A stretch of 64,000 nucleotides of DNA, from contig CAJFTY010000026.1 in assembly GCA_904420045.1 (NCBI GenBank), positions 1 through 64,000 on the forward strand, written 5' to 3'. The DNA is from Candidatus Metaruminococcus caecorum (lineage in GTDB: Bacteria; Bacillota; Clostridia; Oscillospirales; Ruminococcaceae). Shown piece by piece: positions 17,745 through 28,260 of the stretch. Every line of letters starts with the position of its first letter. Positions within the stretch are counted from its first letter, which is position 1. The position numbers and the translations under genes are program-made. The notes beneath the pieces were generated by a model, which was given only the letters and a program-made list of their open reading frames with translations, had not been told where the DNA came from and ran no database searches.

Positions 17745-18620
17745 ATGACGATCAGACGGAAACGCAAAAAGTTCGGATGGGTGTTGCTGATTTTCGCAGT
17801 GTTGGTTGGAGCGGTAGCCGCGCTTTTGATCCTGCGTCCGGATATCCGGACAAAAGGCTTAATTTTATGGGATCAGACTTTTTCCAACCAGCCTTTGAAA
17901 GAACGGTATTTTCCAAGCCTGTGTAAGACCACGCTGGAGGAAGTCAAACAGGGAAACACGGGTATTTCTTACAATCGGTTTTTAATGCTTGTCAACAGTG
18001 CTTACCCTATGGATGATTCCACGACGCCGGCGCTTACGGAATACAAGGACACTGGACTTCAGATGGATGAGGCTGTGGCCAAGGCGTTTGGCGAGCTGTC
18101 CAAAACAGTTGGCGACCAGTTTCAGGAAAGGCTTTTAATCAACAGCAGTTACCGCACGGCAGATCAACAGGCAAACGAGTATCGGGACAATCCAGAGGAA
18201 GCGGCAAAGCCGGGAGAAAGCGAGCATGAAACCGGACTTGCCCTGGACGTATGCGTCCGGCAGTTTGCAGGAGCGGGATTTTTAAAATCACCCGTCGGGG
18301 AATTTGTGAACCGCCATGGATGGGAATACGGGTTTATCACCCGGTACCCCATGTTCAAAAAGGGTTCGACCGGCATCGGGTTTGAGCCGTGGCATATCCG
18401 GTATGTGGGAAAACCTCATTCCCAGATCATCTACCAAAACGGATGGTGCCTGGAGGAATATTTGGATGCCTTGGTTCCGGATAAGTACTATGAATGCGCC
18501 GGATACATCATCACCCGCCAAAAAGCGGATCAGCCTATCTGGTATCCGGAAGGGCTGACCGAAATGAGCCTTTCTCCCGATCACACCGGATATGTGGTGT
18601 TAACCGGAAAAAAAGGATAA
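17745..18620 (+). CDS. VanY-like D-alanyl-D-alanine carboxypeptidase (M15B), membrane-anchored
   Basis: A 291-residue protein. The start at ATG 17745 follows AGAGGG. The N-terminus RRKRKKFGWVLLIFAVLVGAV is a signal anchor. The zinc-peptidase motifs are in order: SSYRTADQQ, SEHETGLALDV (SxHxxGxAxD) and FEPWHIRYVG (ExWH). It would trim the terminal D-Ala from peptidoglycan stem peptides outside the membrane. There is no VanX, VanH or sensor gene nearby, so housekeeping wall turnover is more likely than glycopeptide resistance. Confidence 0.9.
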   Translation: MTIRRKRKKFGWVLLIFAVLVGAVAALLILRPDIRTKGLILWDQTFSNQPLKERYFPSLCKTTLEEVKQGNTGISYNRFLMLVNSAYPMDDSTTPALTEYKDTGLQMDEAVAKAFGELSKTVGDQFQERLLINSSYRTADQQANEYRDNPEEAAKPGESEHETGLALDVCVRQFAGAGFLKSPVGEFVNRHGWEYGFITRYPMFKKGSTGIGFEPWHIRYVGKPHSQIIYQNGWCLEEYLDALVPDKYYECAGYIITRQKADQPIWYPEGLTEMSLSPDHTGYVVLTGKKG

Positions 18621-18632
18621 TTTCCGTAACTG

Positions 18633-18667
18633 CGCCGCAGCGTCACAAACGCCGCGGCGTTTTTTTA
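18633..18667 (+). terminator. Intrinsic terminator after the VanY-like gene
   Basis: CGCCGCAGCG pairs with CGCCGCGGCG (one mismatch), followed by seven T. Confidence 0.8.
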
Positions 18668-18801
18668 TGTTCTTTGCTTAAACGGTTAAGCCAAATAAAA
18701 AAGAGAGCTCATAAGCAGAAAAAGCCGTTTTCATGGAATTAAAAATAAAAATTCTGAAAATTTTATATTTTCTTTATTTGTTAAAATGTTCGATTTTTCT
18801 C

Positions 18802-18830
18802 TTGCAATTCTAAAGATGCCGTGGTAAGAT
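18802..18830 (+). promoter_or_regulatory. Candidate promoter of the beta-galactosidase gene
   Basis: TTGCAA, 17 bases, TAAGAT. The region 18668-18941 is otherwise AT-rich with no gene; no clear operator was seen. Confidence 0.55.
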
Positions 18831-18917
18831 AACGATGGATCTTGACGGTATGCTTGATCCGGAAATCCTTTTTACCAGATACATATTTATCTTTTCCCTC
18901 GATCAAACTACTGATAA

Positions 18918-21959
<3,042 letters not shown>

Positions 21960-21970
21960 GTTTTTGCATC

Positions 21971-22004
21971 AAAACACGCCGTCGCTTTTGCGACGGCGTG
22001 TTTT
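21971..22004 (+). terminator. Intrinsic terminator after lacZ
   Basis: A perfect 15-base inverted repeat AAAACACGCCGTCGC/GCGACGGCGTGTTTT with a T-rich loop. Confidence 0.9.
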
Positions 22005-22075
22005 AAAATGCAGTAATATCCCGTCCGATTTTTCTCATACTATGGATAGATTGGATTTTGGGAAGGGTGAGCGTT

Positions 22076-23536
22076 TTGGAATTTCAAGCAAAAACCCATT
22101 ATAATTTGGTCAACGGGGATTTTATTCCGGCGACAGGCGGAGAGATTCTCGAAATTTATTCTCCGGTAGACGGTTCCCTGGTGGGAGCGGTTCCCGCCAT
22201 GACCCGGGAGGACATCGACGAGGCCGCCCGTGGCTGCAAGCAGGCGCAGGGCCCCTGGCAGCGCATGCCGGTCTACAAAAGGGCGGATCTTTTATACCGG
22301 GCCGCCGATCTTTTGGAGCAGCAGGCGGAAGAACTGGCCGCAGTGTTGACCATGGAGATCGCCAAGGACAAAAAGTCCTCCTTGTCCGAGGTGATCCGCA
22401 GTGCGGATCTGCTTCGCTACACGGCGGATGTGAGTAAAAACAGTCGGGGAGAAGCAGTGTTTGGCGACAACTTTCCCGGCGGAAGCCGGAATAAAATGTC
22501 CTTTGTGGCGCGGGTTCCAATGGGAACGGTGCTGGCGGTTTCCCCTTTTAATTACCCGGTGAACCTGTCGGTATCCAAGATCGCGCCCGCTTTGATGGGG
22601 GGAAACACCGTGTTGTTAAAGCCTGCCACACAGGGAGCGGCCAGTGCCTTGATGCTGGCGAAAATTCTCGATAAGGCAGGGCTTCCCAAAGGTGTTTTAA
22701 ACACCATCACCGGTAAAGGGAGTGTGATCGGCGATTACGCGGTCACCCACCGGGATGTGGACTTTATCAACTTTACCGGCAGCACCCAGGTTGGGGAACA
22801 CATCTCGCAGATTTGTGCCATGAAACCCATGATTTTGGAGCTGGGCGGCAAGGACGCCGCCATCGTGCTGGAGGATGCGGATCTGAACTTTGCCGCGGAC
22901 AACATTGTGGAGGGCGCGTACTCCTATTCCGGCCAGCGGTGCACGGCGGTTAAGCGGATTCTGGTGGTGGAACCGGTGGCCGATCAGCTGATTGAAAAGC
23001 TCAAAACCCGTATTGGACGGCTTCGTTGGGGCGATCCCAGGGAGGAGGGGGTTGCCATCACGCCGCTCATCAATAAAGAAGCGGCGGATGCTGCCCAACG
23101 CCTGATCGACGATGCGCTTGAAAAAGGGGCGATGCTCATTGTTGGGAACGAGCGGGAAGGCAACCTGTTAACCCCTACGCTGATTGACCATGTGGATACC
23201 GATATGGACCTGGCGTGGATCGAGCCCTTTGCCCCGGTGCTTCCCATTTTGCGGGTGAAAAACGCGGCACAGGCGGTGGAGATTGCCAACCGTTCGGAAT
23301 ACGGGCTGCAGTCCTCGGTGTTTACAAACGACATCAACCGGGCGTTTGCCATCGCAAGCCGCTTGGAGGTGGGCACGGTCCAAATCAACAACAAAACCGA
23401 GCGCGGTCCGGATAACTTTCCGTTTTTAGGGGTGAAAAACTCCGGAATGGGCACCCAGGGCGTCAAGTATTCCATTGAGGCGATGACCCGGCCGAAGGCT
23501 GTGACCATCAACCTGCGTGGCGGGAGCTTTTCCTGA
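22076..23536 (+). CDS. gapN: NADP-dependent non-phosphorylating glyceraldehyde-3-phosphate dehydrogenase
   Basis: Oxidises glyceraldehyde-3-phosphate directly to 3-phosphoglycerate, yielding NADPH and bypassing an ATP step. The 486 residues follow GapN throughout: SPFNYPVNLSVSKIAPALMGGN, INFTGSTQVGE, the general base in LELGGKDAAIV, the catalytic Cys in YSGQRCTAVKR and the C-terminal INNKTERGPDNFPFLGVKNSGMG. TTG 22076 is preferred because GGAAGGGTG sits about six bases before it; GTG 22067 overlaps that site and TTG 22058 has none. It suits an anaerobe that needs NADPH. No linked glycolytic gene is next to it. Confidence 0.93.
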   Translation: MEFQAKTHYNLVNGDFIPATGGEILEIYSPVDGSLVGAVPAMTREDIDEAARGCKQAQGPWQRMPVYKRADLLYRAADLLEQQAEELAAVLTMEIAKDKKSSLSEVIRSADLLRYTADVSKNSRGEAVFGDNFPGGSRNKMSFVARVPMGTVLAVSPFNYPVNLSVSKIAPALMGGNTVLLKPATQGAASALMLAKILDKAGLPKGVLNTITGKGSVIGDYAVTHRDVDFINFTGSTQVGEHISQICAMKPMILELGGKDAAIVLEDADLNFAADNIVEGAYSYSGQRCTAVKRILVVEPVADQLIEKLKTRIGRLRWGDPREEGVAITPLINKEAADAAQRLIDDALEKGAMLIVGNEREGNLLTPTLIDHVDTDMDLAWIEPFAPVLPILRVKNAAQAVEIANRSEYGLQSSVFTNDINRAFAIASRLEVGTVQINNKTERGPDNFPFLGVKNSGMGTQGVKYSIEAMTRPKAVTINLRGGSFS

Positions 23537-23617
23537 TGGTCCGTCGACTGTAAAAGGATTTTTTGTGTCCAAAATGTGTGCGGAATCAAAACAATTGGGA
23601 AACGAGTCCGGAAACAT

Positions 23618-23646
23618 TTGACAAAACCACTGATCTCCTTCATAAT
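23618..23646 (+). promoter_or_regulatory. Promoter of the PPC-domain gene
   Basis: TTGACA, 17 bases, CATAAT, about 64 bases before the start. Confidence 0.7.
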
Positions 23647-23709
23647 GCTGATAGCAGGAATCTGCTGTCGGCATTTTTGATTTCGATAGTATGGAAAGGA
23701 GCACAAACA

Positions 23710-24129
23710 ATGGTTTATAGGATAACAAAAGACGCTGTTTTGATCCGGTTGGAAAAAGGGGATGAAATTCTGTCCAGCCTTCAGTCTCTGTGTGAAAAAG
23801 AAAATATTACCTTGGGGGAAGTATCGGGGATCGGCGCCTGCAACGAGGCGGTGGCGGGAATTTTGTTTGCCTCCCAAAAGCGATATGTTCACAACCGCTG
23901 GCGTGAAACCCTGGAGCTCACCAGCCTGACTGGAACGGTCACCACCAAAGAAGGGGCGCCCTATCTTCATCTTCACGCGACCTTTGCGAAGCTGGACGGA
24001 CAGGTGGTAGGCGGCCATCTGGACCGGGCGGTTATCAGCGGGACCGGGGAGATTGTCATCCGTCGGATGGAGGGGCAGGTGGAACGCCAGTTTGACGAAG
24101 CTGCCGGACTTAATCTGATGGTTCTGTAA
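23710..24129 (+). CDS. PPC-domain (DUF296) protein
   Basis: A 139-residue single-domain protein starting at ATG 23710, eight bases after AAAGGAG. ITLGEVSGIGACNEAVAG and the histidine-rich PYLHLHATFAKLDGQVVGGHL are diagnostic of the plants-and-prokaryotes conserved (PPC) fold. Bacterial single-domain members form trimers with a metal-like His site; their function is not established, though a DNA-binding role is often written because plant homologues carry an added AT-hook. None is present here. It is monocistronic with a strong promoter. Confidence 0.85.
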   Translation: MVYRITKDAVLIRLEKGDEILSSLQSLCEKENITLGEVSGIGACNEAVAGILFASQKRYVHNRWRETLELTSLTGTVTTKEGAPYLHLHATFAKLDGQVVGGHLDRAVISGTGEIVIRRMEGQVERQFDEAAGLNLMVL

Positions 24130-24196
24130 AGATGCCGGAGCAGGGAAAACGGTTTTCCATTCAGAAATACCGCCAAAGTTTGGCGGTATAGATAGA

Positions 24197-24229
24197 AAAA
24201 AAGAGCGGACGAATACGTCCGCTCTTTTT
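24197..24229. terminator. Bidirectional terminator between the PPC gene and the NRPS operon
   Basis: AAAAAGAGCGGACG/CGTCCGCTCTTTTT inverted repeat, with T runs on both strands. A smaller TACCGCCAAA/TTTGGCGGTA hairpin precedes it at about 24169-24189. It closes the operon that starts near 37676. Confidence 0.88.
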
Positions 24230-24274
24230 CGGTTTCCGCATTTTTCAGTAAAGAAGCAAACGCCTATCACAGGC

Positions 24275-24853
24275 TTAATCCAGCAATCTGGGAAGCGTTT
24301 CAATCGTCACAGGCGGCTGCGGTTGCTGTGAACACACGCACAGACTGTATCCCTCCCGGATGGGGTAGTGATGGTATAAAACGCCGTTGATCCTGCCGCT
24401 CAGAGAATTCCCCCGGACAGCAGAAAAAGAGGAATACAGGTCGGAAATCCCCTCTCCTGTGAATTTGACATAGCTTTCCTTGGCGGTCCAGACTGGGAAA
24501 AACGCTTCGGGAGTAAAACCGCGCGCCTGTAGATACTGAATCTCCTCCGAATGAAAAAAACGCCGGGCAATCGCTTCCAATTTACAGTCTGGCCGGTGTA
24601 ATTCCAGGTCGATGCCCAGCGGAGCAGTTCCAACTCCACAAGCCCACAAGTCCCTGGTATGAGAGACCGAAAAATAGATGCCCGTTCCATTCAGACGAGG
24701 CTTTTCATGGGGCGCGCGGTAGATTGTAAGCTGTTCTGGCAGGAAAACCCCATGACGTTCTGCATACCGTCGGACGCAGGAGAGAACCGCCGCATCTTTG
24801 TCGGAAGGCGCGCCCTCGAAAACAGAGATGACAATGCCGCGCTGTACGTTCAT
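24275..24853 (-). CDS. Sfp-type 4'-phosphopantetheinyl transferase
   Basis: A 192-residue enzyme that moves phosphopantetheine from CoA onto the Ser of carrier domains. The family motifs are in order: GIYFSVSHTRDLWACGV, LGIDLELHRPD (metal-binding Asp) and FFPVWTAKESYVKFTGEG (W..KES). It is a little shorter than Sfp (about 224). GGAGGG lies six bases before ATG. As the last gene of the operon it can arm the ACP just upstream and both T domains of the NRPS, making the cluster self-sufficient. Confidence 0.93.
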   Translation of the reverse strand: MNVQRGIVISVFEGAPSDKDAAVLSCVRRYAERHGVFLPEQLTIYRAPHEKPRLNGTGIYFSVSHTRDLWACGVGTAPLGIDLELHRPDCKLEAIARRFFHSEEIQYLQARGFTPEAFFPVWTAKESYVKFTGEGISDLYSSFSAVRGNSLSGRINGVLYHHYPIREGYSLCVCSQQPQPPVTIETLPRLLD

Positions 24854-24868
24854 ATGTGTCCCTCCGTT

Positions 24869-25108
24869 TTACAGAGCGTCCGGGTAGACGATGCCCCGCG
24901 CTTCCATATAATCAAAAATATCCTTGACCTGATGGATGTTCCAGACATCCCGTTCGGGGATGGTGATGTCCAGCCGGTCTTCAAATTCGCAGATGATATT
25001 CATAATATCGAAGGAGCTCAGCTCCAAATCTTTTATAAAGTCGGTTTCATAGGTGATATCCCGTTTTCCGGTTACCTTGTAAATCACTTCTTGTATTAGT
25101 TCGAACAT
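24869..25108 (-). CDS. Stand-alone acyl carrier protein
   Basis: A 79-residue acidic helical protein. The phosphopantetheine site is Ser in DLELSSFDIMNIICEFEDRL, in place of the DSLD form of fatty-acid ACPs, suggesting a dedicated secondary-metabolism carrier. It lies 11 bases after the acyl ligase stop and 15 before the PPTase start. The expected role is to hold the acyl group activated by the ligase and present it to the first C domain of the NRPS. A D-alanine carrier role is unlikely without dlt genes. Confidence 0.87.
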   Translation of the reverse strand: MFELIQEVIYKVTGKRDITYETDFIKDLELSSFDIMNIICEFEDRLDITIPERDVWNIHQVKDIFDYMEARGIVYPDAL

Positions 25109-25119
25109 GAAGGTGCTCC

Positions 25120-26760
25120 TTATATCATGGGCCGCTTAATTTTTTTGGAAGATGTTTTCTCAAATTCCTGATCTCGCAGATTAATCATCTGGATCTGTTT
25201 GTACGAAGGAAGCCCGGCGTTGATTTGGTCAATTTCCCGCTGCAACGCGTCTAGAATTTCATAGGAGGTCATTCCCCGGCTTTTTTGAGGATCTGGGTAG
25301 ACCATAATTGACAGCTTGACGTCGTCGGTGGAGCTGCCGGTCACAGCTCCGTAGGCCACGACCTCTTTAATCAAATCAATGCCCGCCAGGGCGTCCTCAA
25401 TCTCCTCAGCAGATATTTTTTTGCCGTTTTTAAACACGATCAGGTTCTTTTTGCGCCCGGTAATCACAAGCCGTCCGTCTTTGGTGAGCCTACCCAGATC
25501 GCCGGTTTTAAACCAGCCGTTTTCCATTGCCTCCCGTGTGAGATCTGGCTGCTGGTAATATCCGCTCATCAGTGAATCGCCCCGAACTAGGACTTCCCCT
25601 TCTTCTGAGAAGGAAAGCTCTACATGAGGCAGGGGATACCCCACCGAGGAGCTGTCTGGCTTCCGGTTTACCGTGACCAGCGGAGAGCATTCGGTAATGC
25701 CATAGCCTTGAATCACCTGGATTCCCAGATCGGTCAGATCGTCCGCCACTTCTTTGGAAAGATACGCGCCGCCGCACACCAGCAGGCTCAGGTTGGAAAG
25801 CTGTTTGGAGCAAAATGCTGCCTGCAGCCGCTTTTTTAAAAATCCAGGACGTCCCAGCAAACGGTAATACCGAAGCATTGTTTCCAGCTTTTTCCGAAGT
25901 CCCGCTTGCTCAATTTCTGTCCAGAGCATTTTGTGGATATTTTCCGCAATCAGGGGAACCACCACCGCAGATCCTGGCTGATAAACAGACAGGTCCCGGA
26001 CCATGGTTTTTAAGTTCCCGTTTAAACAGACGCCAAGACCGCCCACCAGCCCGGCCAGCGCTGAACAGGTCATTCCATAGGCGTGATACATGGGCAGGGC
26101 AGCAAACGTTTTAGGTGGTGGGTCAATCATGGAAAGCGCGTCGGCCACATTGGTTAGAATCGCCTTGTGGCTTAAGACAACAGGTTTTGCACGAACAGTG
26201 GTACCCGAGGTGCAGATCACGGCAGCCGGCTGCTCAGGGGAAAGCGAAACGGGGGGAGAAAGGGGGGCCTCCGCCTTTTTTGCCAAAGACCAAATGCTTT
26301 GCCAGGGTGGCTGTTCCCGTTCCAGCAGGTAAGTCGGAAGGTCATACGGCTCCCCGGGAGGATGCAACACAGGCAGCATGGAAGCGGAAAGTATAACCGC
26401 TGCGCAGTCCGCCTGTCGAACCGCCATTCGGACTGCGTCGTCCGGTTGTTCGATATCCACGCAGACGGCGATGCCGCCGCTGACAATGATTCCTAAGTAG
26501 GCGACTAGCCAGGCATAGCTGTTTTCACCGGCGACGGCAATCGGTTTTGCAGCCAATTTGTTTTGTATTAAAGCAGATTGTAGCTTTGTTACATCCGCGT
26601 ATAGCTGGTTGTATGTATACACGGTAGCTTCACCTCGGCGGCTGTAGCAGGTGATGGCCTCCTGTGGGCCGAAGCGCCGTAACAGATCGTCGAGCATTTC
26701 CTGAAAATGGCGGTAGTAAGGCGTGTTGTTTTGTTGTTTCATGTTGTAGTTCATCCCCAT
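25120..26760 (-). CDS. Acyl-AMP ligase (ANL superfamily), probable starter-acid loader
   Basis: A 546-residue adenylating enzyme, closest in look to long-chain acyl-CoA synthetases. It probably activates a carboxylic acid and transfers it to the neighbouring ACP. The core motif QGYGITECSPLVTVN, the GWFKTGDLGRLTKDGRLVITGRKKN hinge and the C-terminal SSKKIKRPMI lysine are present. The P-loop reads TSGTTVRAKPVVLSH where the family norm is SGTTGxPKGV, so the flexible Gly is replaced. ATG 26754 (six bases inside) is an equally good start, with AAAGG just ahead; the regulator stop is only a few bases upstream. The acid, fatty or aromatic, cannot be read by eye. Confidence 0.85.
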   Translation of the reverse strand: MGMNYNMKQQNNTPYYRHFQEMLDDLLRRFGPQEAITCYSRRGEATVYTYNQLYADVTKLQSALIQNKLAAKPIAVAGENSYAWLVAYLGIIVSGGIAVCVDIEQPDDAVRMAVRQADCAAVILSASMLPVLHPPGEPYDLPTYLLEREQPPWQSIWSLAKKAEAPLSPPVSLSPEQPAAVICTSGTTVRAKPVVLSHKAILTNVADALSMIDPPPKTFAALPMYHAYGMTCSALAGLVGGLGVCLNGNLKTMVRDLSVYQPGSAVVVPLIAENIHKMLWTEIEQAGLRKKLETMLRYYRLLGRPGFLKKRLQAAFCSKQLSNLSLLVCGGAYLSKEVADDLTDLGIQVIQGYGITECSPLVTVNRKPDSSSVGYPLPHVELSFSEEGEVLVRGDSLMSGYYQQPDLTREAMENGWFKTGDLGRLTKDGRLVITGRKKNLIVFKNGKKISAEEIEDALAGIDLIKEVVAYGAVTGSSTDDVKLSIMVYPDPQKSRGMTSYEILDALQREIDQINAGLPSYKQIQMINLRDQEFEKTSSKKIKRPMI

Positions 26761-26763
26761 CCT

Positions 26764-28260
26764 TTAATCTGTAGGATCACCAGAATACGTCCGTTCGATG
26801 ATTGTTTGTATGCTGTCAAAATCCACAATGGCTTTTAAAAAATGATCGACTAGCTGGGCATCAAACTGTGTTCCCTTGCCGCGGATCAGTTCTTGTTTTG
26901 CCTGTTCAAGCGTCATGCTGGAACGATAGCGCCGATTGGATGTCATGGCGTCAAATGCGTCGGCAATGGAGATCATGCGCGCTTCTTCGGGAATATCCAG
27001 GCCGCGCAGTCCGCTGGGATATCCCGTACCGTCATATCGCTCGTGGTGGGATTCCACGATAGGGGCGATGTCCTGAAACAGCGTGACCGCGGAGAGGATC
27101 TTCTTCCCACGGGCAGAGTGCTTTTTAATTTCATCAAACTCTTGGTCGGTCAGTTTTGAGCTTTTAAAGAGGATGTCGTCCGACGTGCCGATTTTTCCGA
27201 TGTCATGAAACGTCCCCGCCACATGAATTCGCTGGATAAAGTCTTCATCCTTGCCCATTTCCCGAGCCAGCAGTCCAGCGTAAAAGGCAACGCGGTCGGA
27301 GTGGCCCCGGGTGTAGATATCTCTGGCATCCACCATGGAACGCATCACGGTAATGATCTCCAGGTAGTTGTCCCGCAGGCTGGCGTAGGCATTTTCCAGT
27401 TCAATATTTTTATCGTTTAACAGAGTATGTAAAAATACGTTGCTCAGCGCCGCACCCGCCTGCTTGCAGTAAAGCTCAAACAGGGTAACGATATCCGGCG
27501 TTGCTTTCACAGAGACATCTGCGCAAATAATGCCGAAAACCCGGTGCTGTCCGTCTATGAGCGGGAAACACAGGGCGTTTTTATCGCATACGGGGGATAG
27601 TTCATCCTGTTCCAGGATGCGCCGAAGCCCCTCTTGACCGATTTCAGGGCGGTTGCAGTAACGGCCCGTTCCCTCAAACACCGGACGAGGGGAGCCCTTT
27701 TGTTCCAGGTAAATATACAGGTCGGATGCCTCAAGAAATTCCGCAGATTGGCGGAGAACCGTTTTGGCAACGCTTTGGGTGTCCTGGATCAGGTACAGCG
27801 CCGGAATGTTGTCGACAATTTTTTGCAGGCTGTCCTGATACCGGCGGATCAGGCGCATCTGCCGAATGGATTTTACGCAGGATTCCACCAGCAGCTCCAG
27901 TTGATCGAACCGGTCGCTTTTCTCATAATACCCCTGGATATCCAGCTCCCGGATGGTCTGAATCGGCGGAGCCATGCTTTTGTGTCCGGTCAGCAGGATA
28001 ATGTAAAGATCGGGGTTGAATTCCCGGATCTTTTGCACGACGACATCGCCGCAGATGGGCTTCATCAGGAAATCCAGCAGCAGAATGTCATAGTGGTGGT
28101 TTCGAATGCGCTCAATCGCCCGGTATGGATCGTTTTCGATATCCACCGTATAGCCGGAGGATTGAAAATACGACTGTAACGTAACAGTCATAATTTCATC
28201 GTCGTCTAAGGTCAGGATTGAAAATTCGGTTTGCTGTTTTACTACCTTATTTTTTCTCAT
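26764..28260 (-). CDS. Response regulator with HD-GYP output (REC-GAF-like-HD-GYP)
   Basis: A 498-residue protein. The receiver domain has the acidic pair in LTLDDDE, phospho-acceptor Asp63 in DILLLDFLMKP, Thr in LLTGHKS and Lys in YYEKSD. Residues of about 155-300 form a GAF-like middle domain (CFPLIDGQHRVFGIICADVS). The HD-GYP domain has RGHSDRVAFYAGLLA, AGTFHDIGKIG and HHERYDGTGYPSGLRG, the complete metal and GYP set, so it should degrade cyclic-di-GMP. It overlaps the end of the kinase gene by 14 bases, so the two are coupled. No DNA-binding domain is present: its output is the second messenger, not direct transcription. Confidence 0.92.
   Translation of the reverse strand: MRKNKVVKQQTEFSILTLDDDEIMTVTLQSYFQSSGYTVDIENDPYRAIERIRNHHYDILLLDFLMKPICGDVVVQKIREFNPDLYIILLTGHKSMAPPIQTIRELDIQGYYEKSDRFDQLELLVESCVKSIRQMRLIRRYQDSLQKIVDNIPALYLIQDTQSVAKTVLRQSAEFLEASDLYIYLEQKGSPRPVFEGTGRYCNRPEIGQEGLRRILEQDELSPVCDKNALCFPLIDGQHRVFGIICADVSVKATPDIVTLFELYCKQAGAALSNVFLHTLLNDKNIELENAYASLRDNYLEIITVMRSMVDARDIYTRGHSDRVAFYAGLLAREMGKDEDFIQRIHVAGTFHDIGKIGTSDDILFKSSKLTDQEFDEIKKHSARGKKILSAVTLFQDIAPIVESHHERYDGTGYPSGLRGLDIPEEARMISIADAFDAMTSNRRYRSSMTLEQAKQELIRGKGTQFDAQLVDHFLKAIVDFDSIQTIIERTYSGDPTD

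Noticed and set aside
17745..18620. Glycopeptide resistance from the VanY-like gene
   Set aside because: No vanH, van ligase, vanX or vanRS is nearby; single VanY-like peptidases are common housekeeping proteins.
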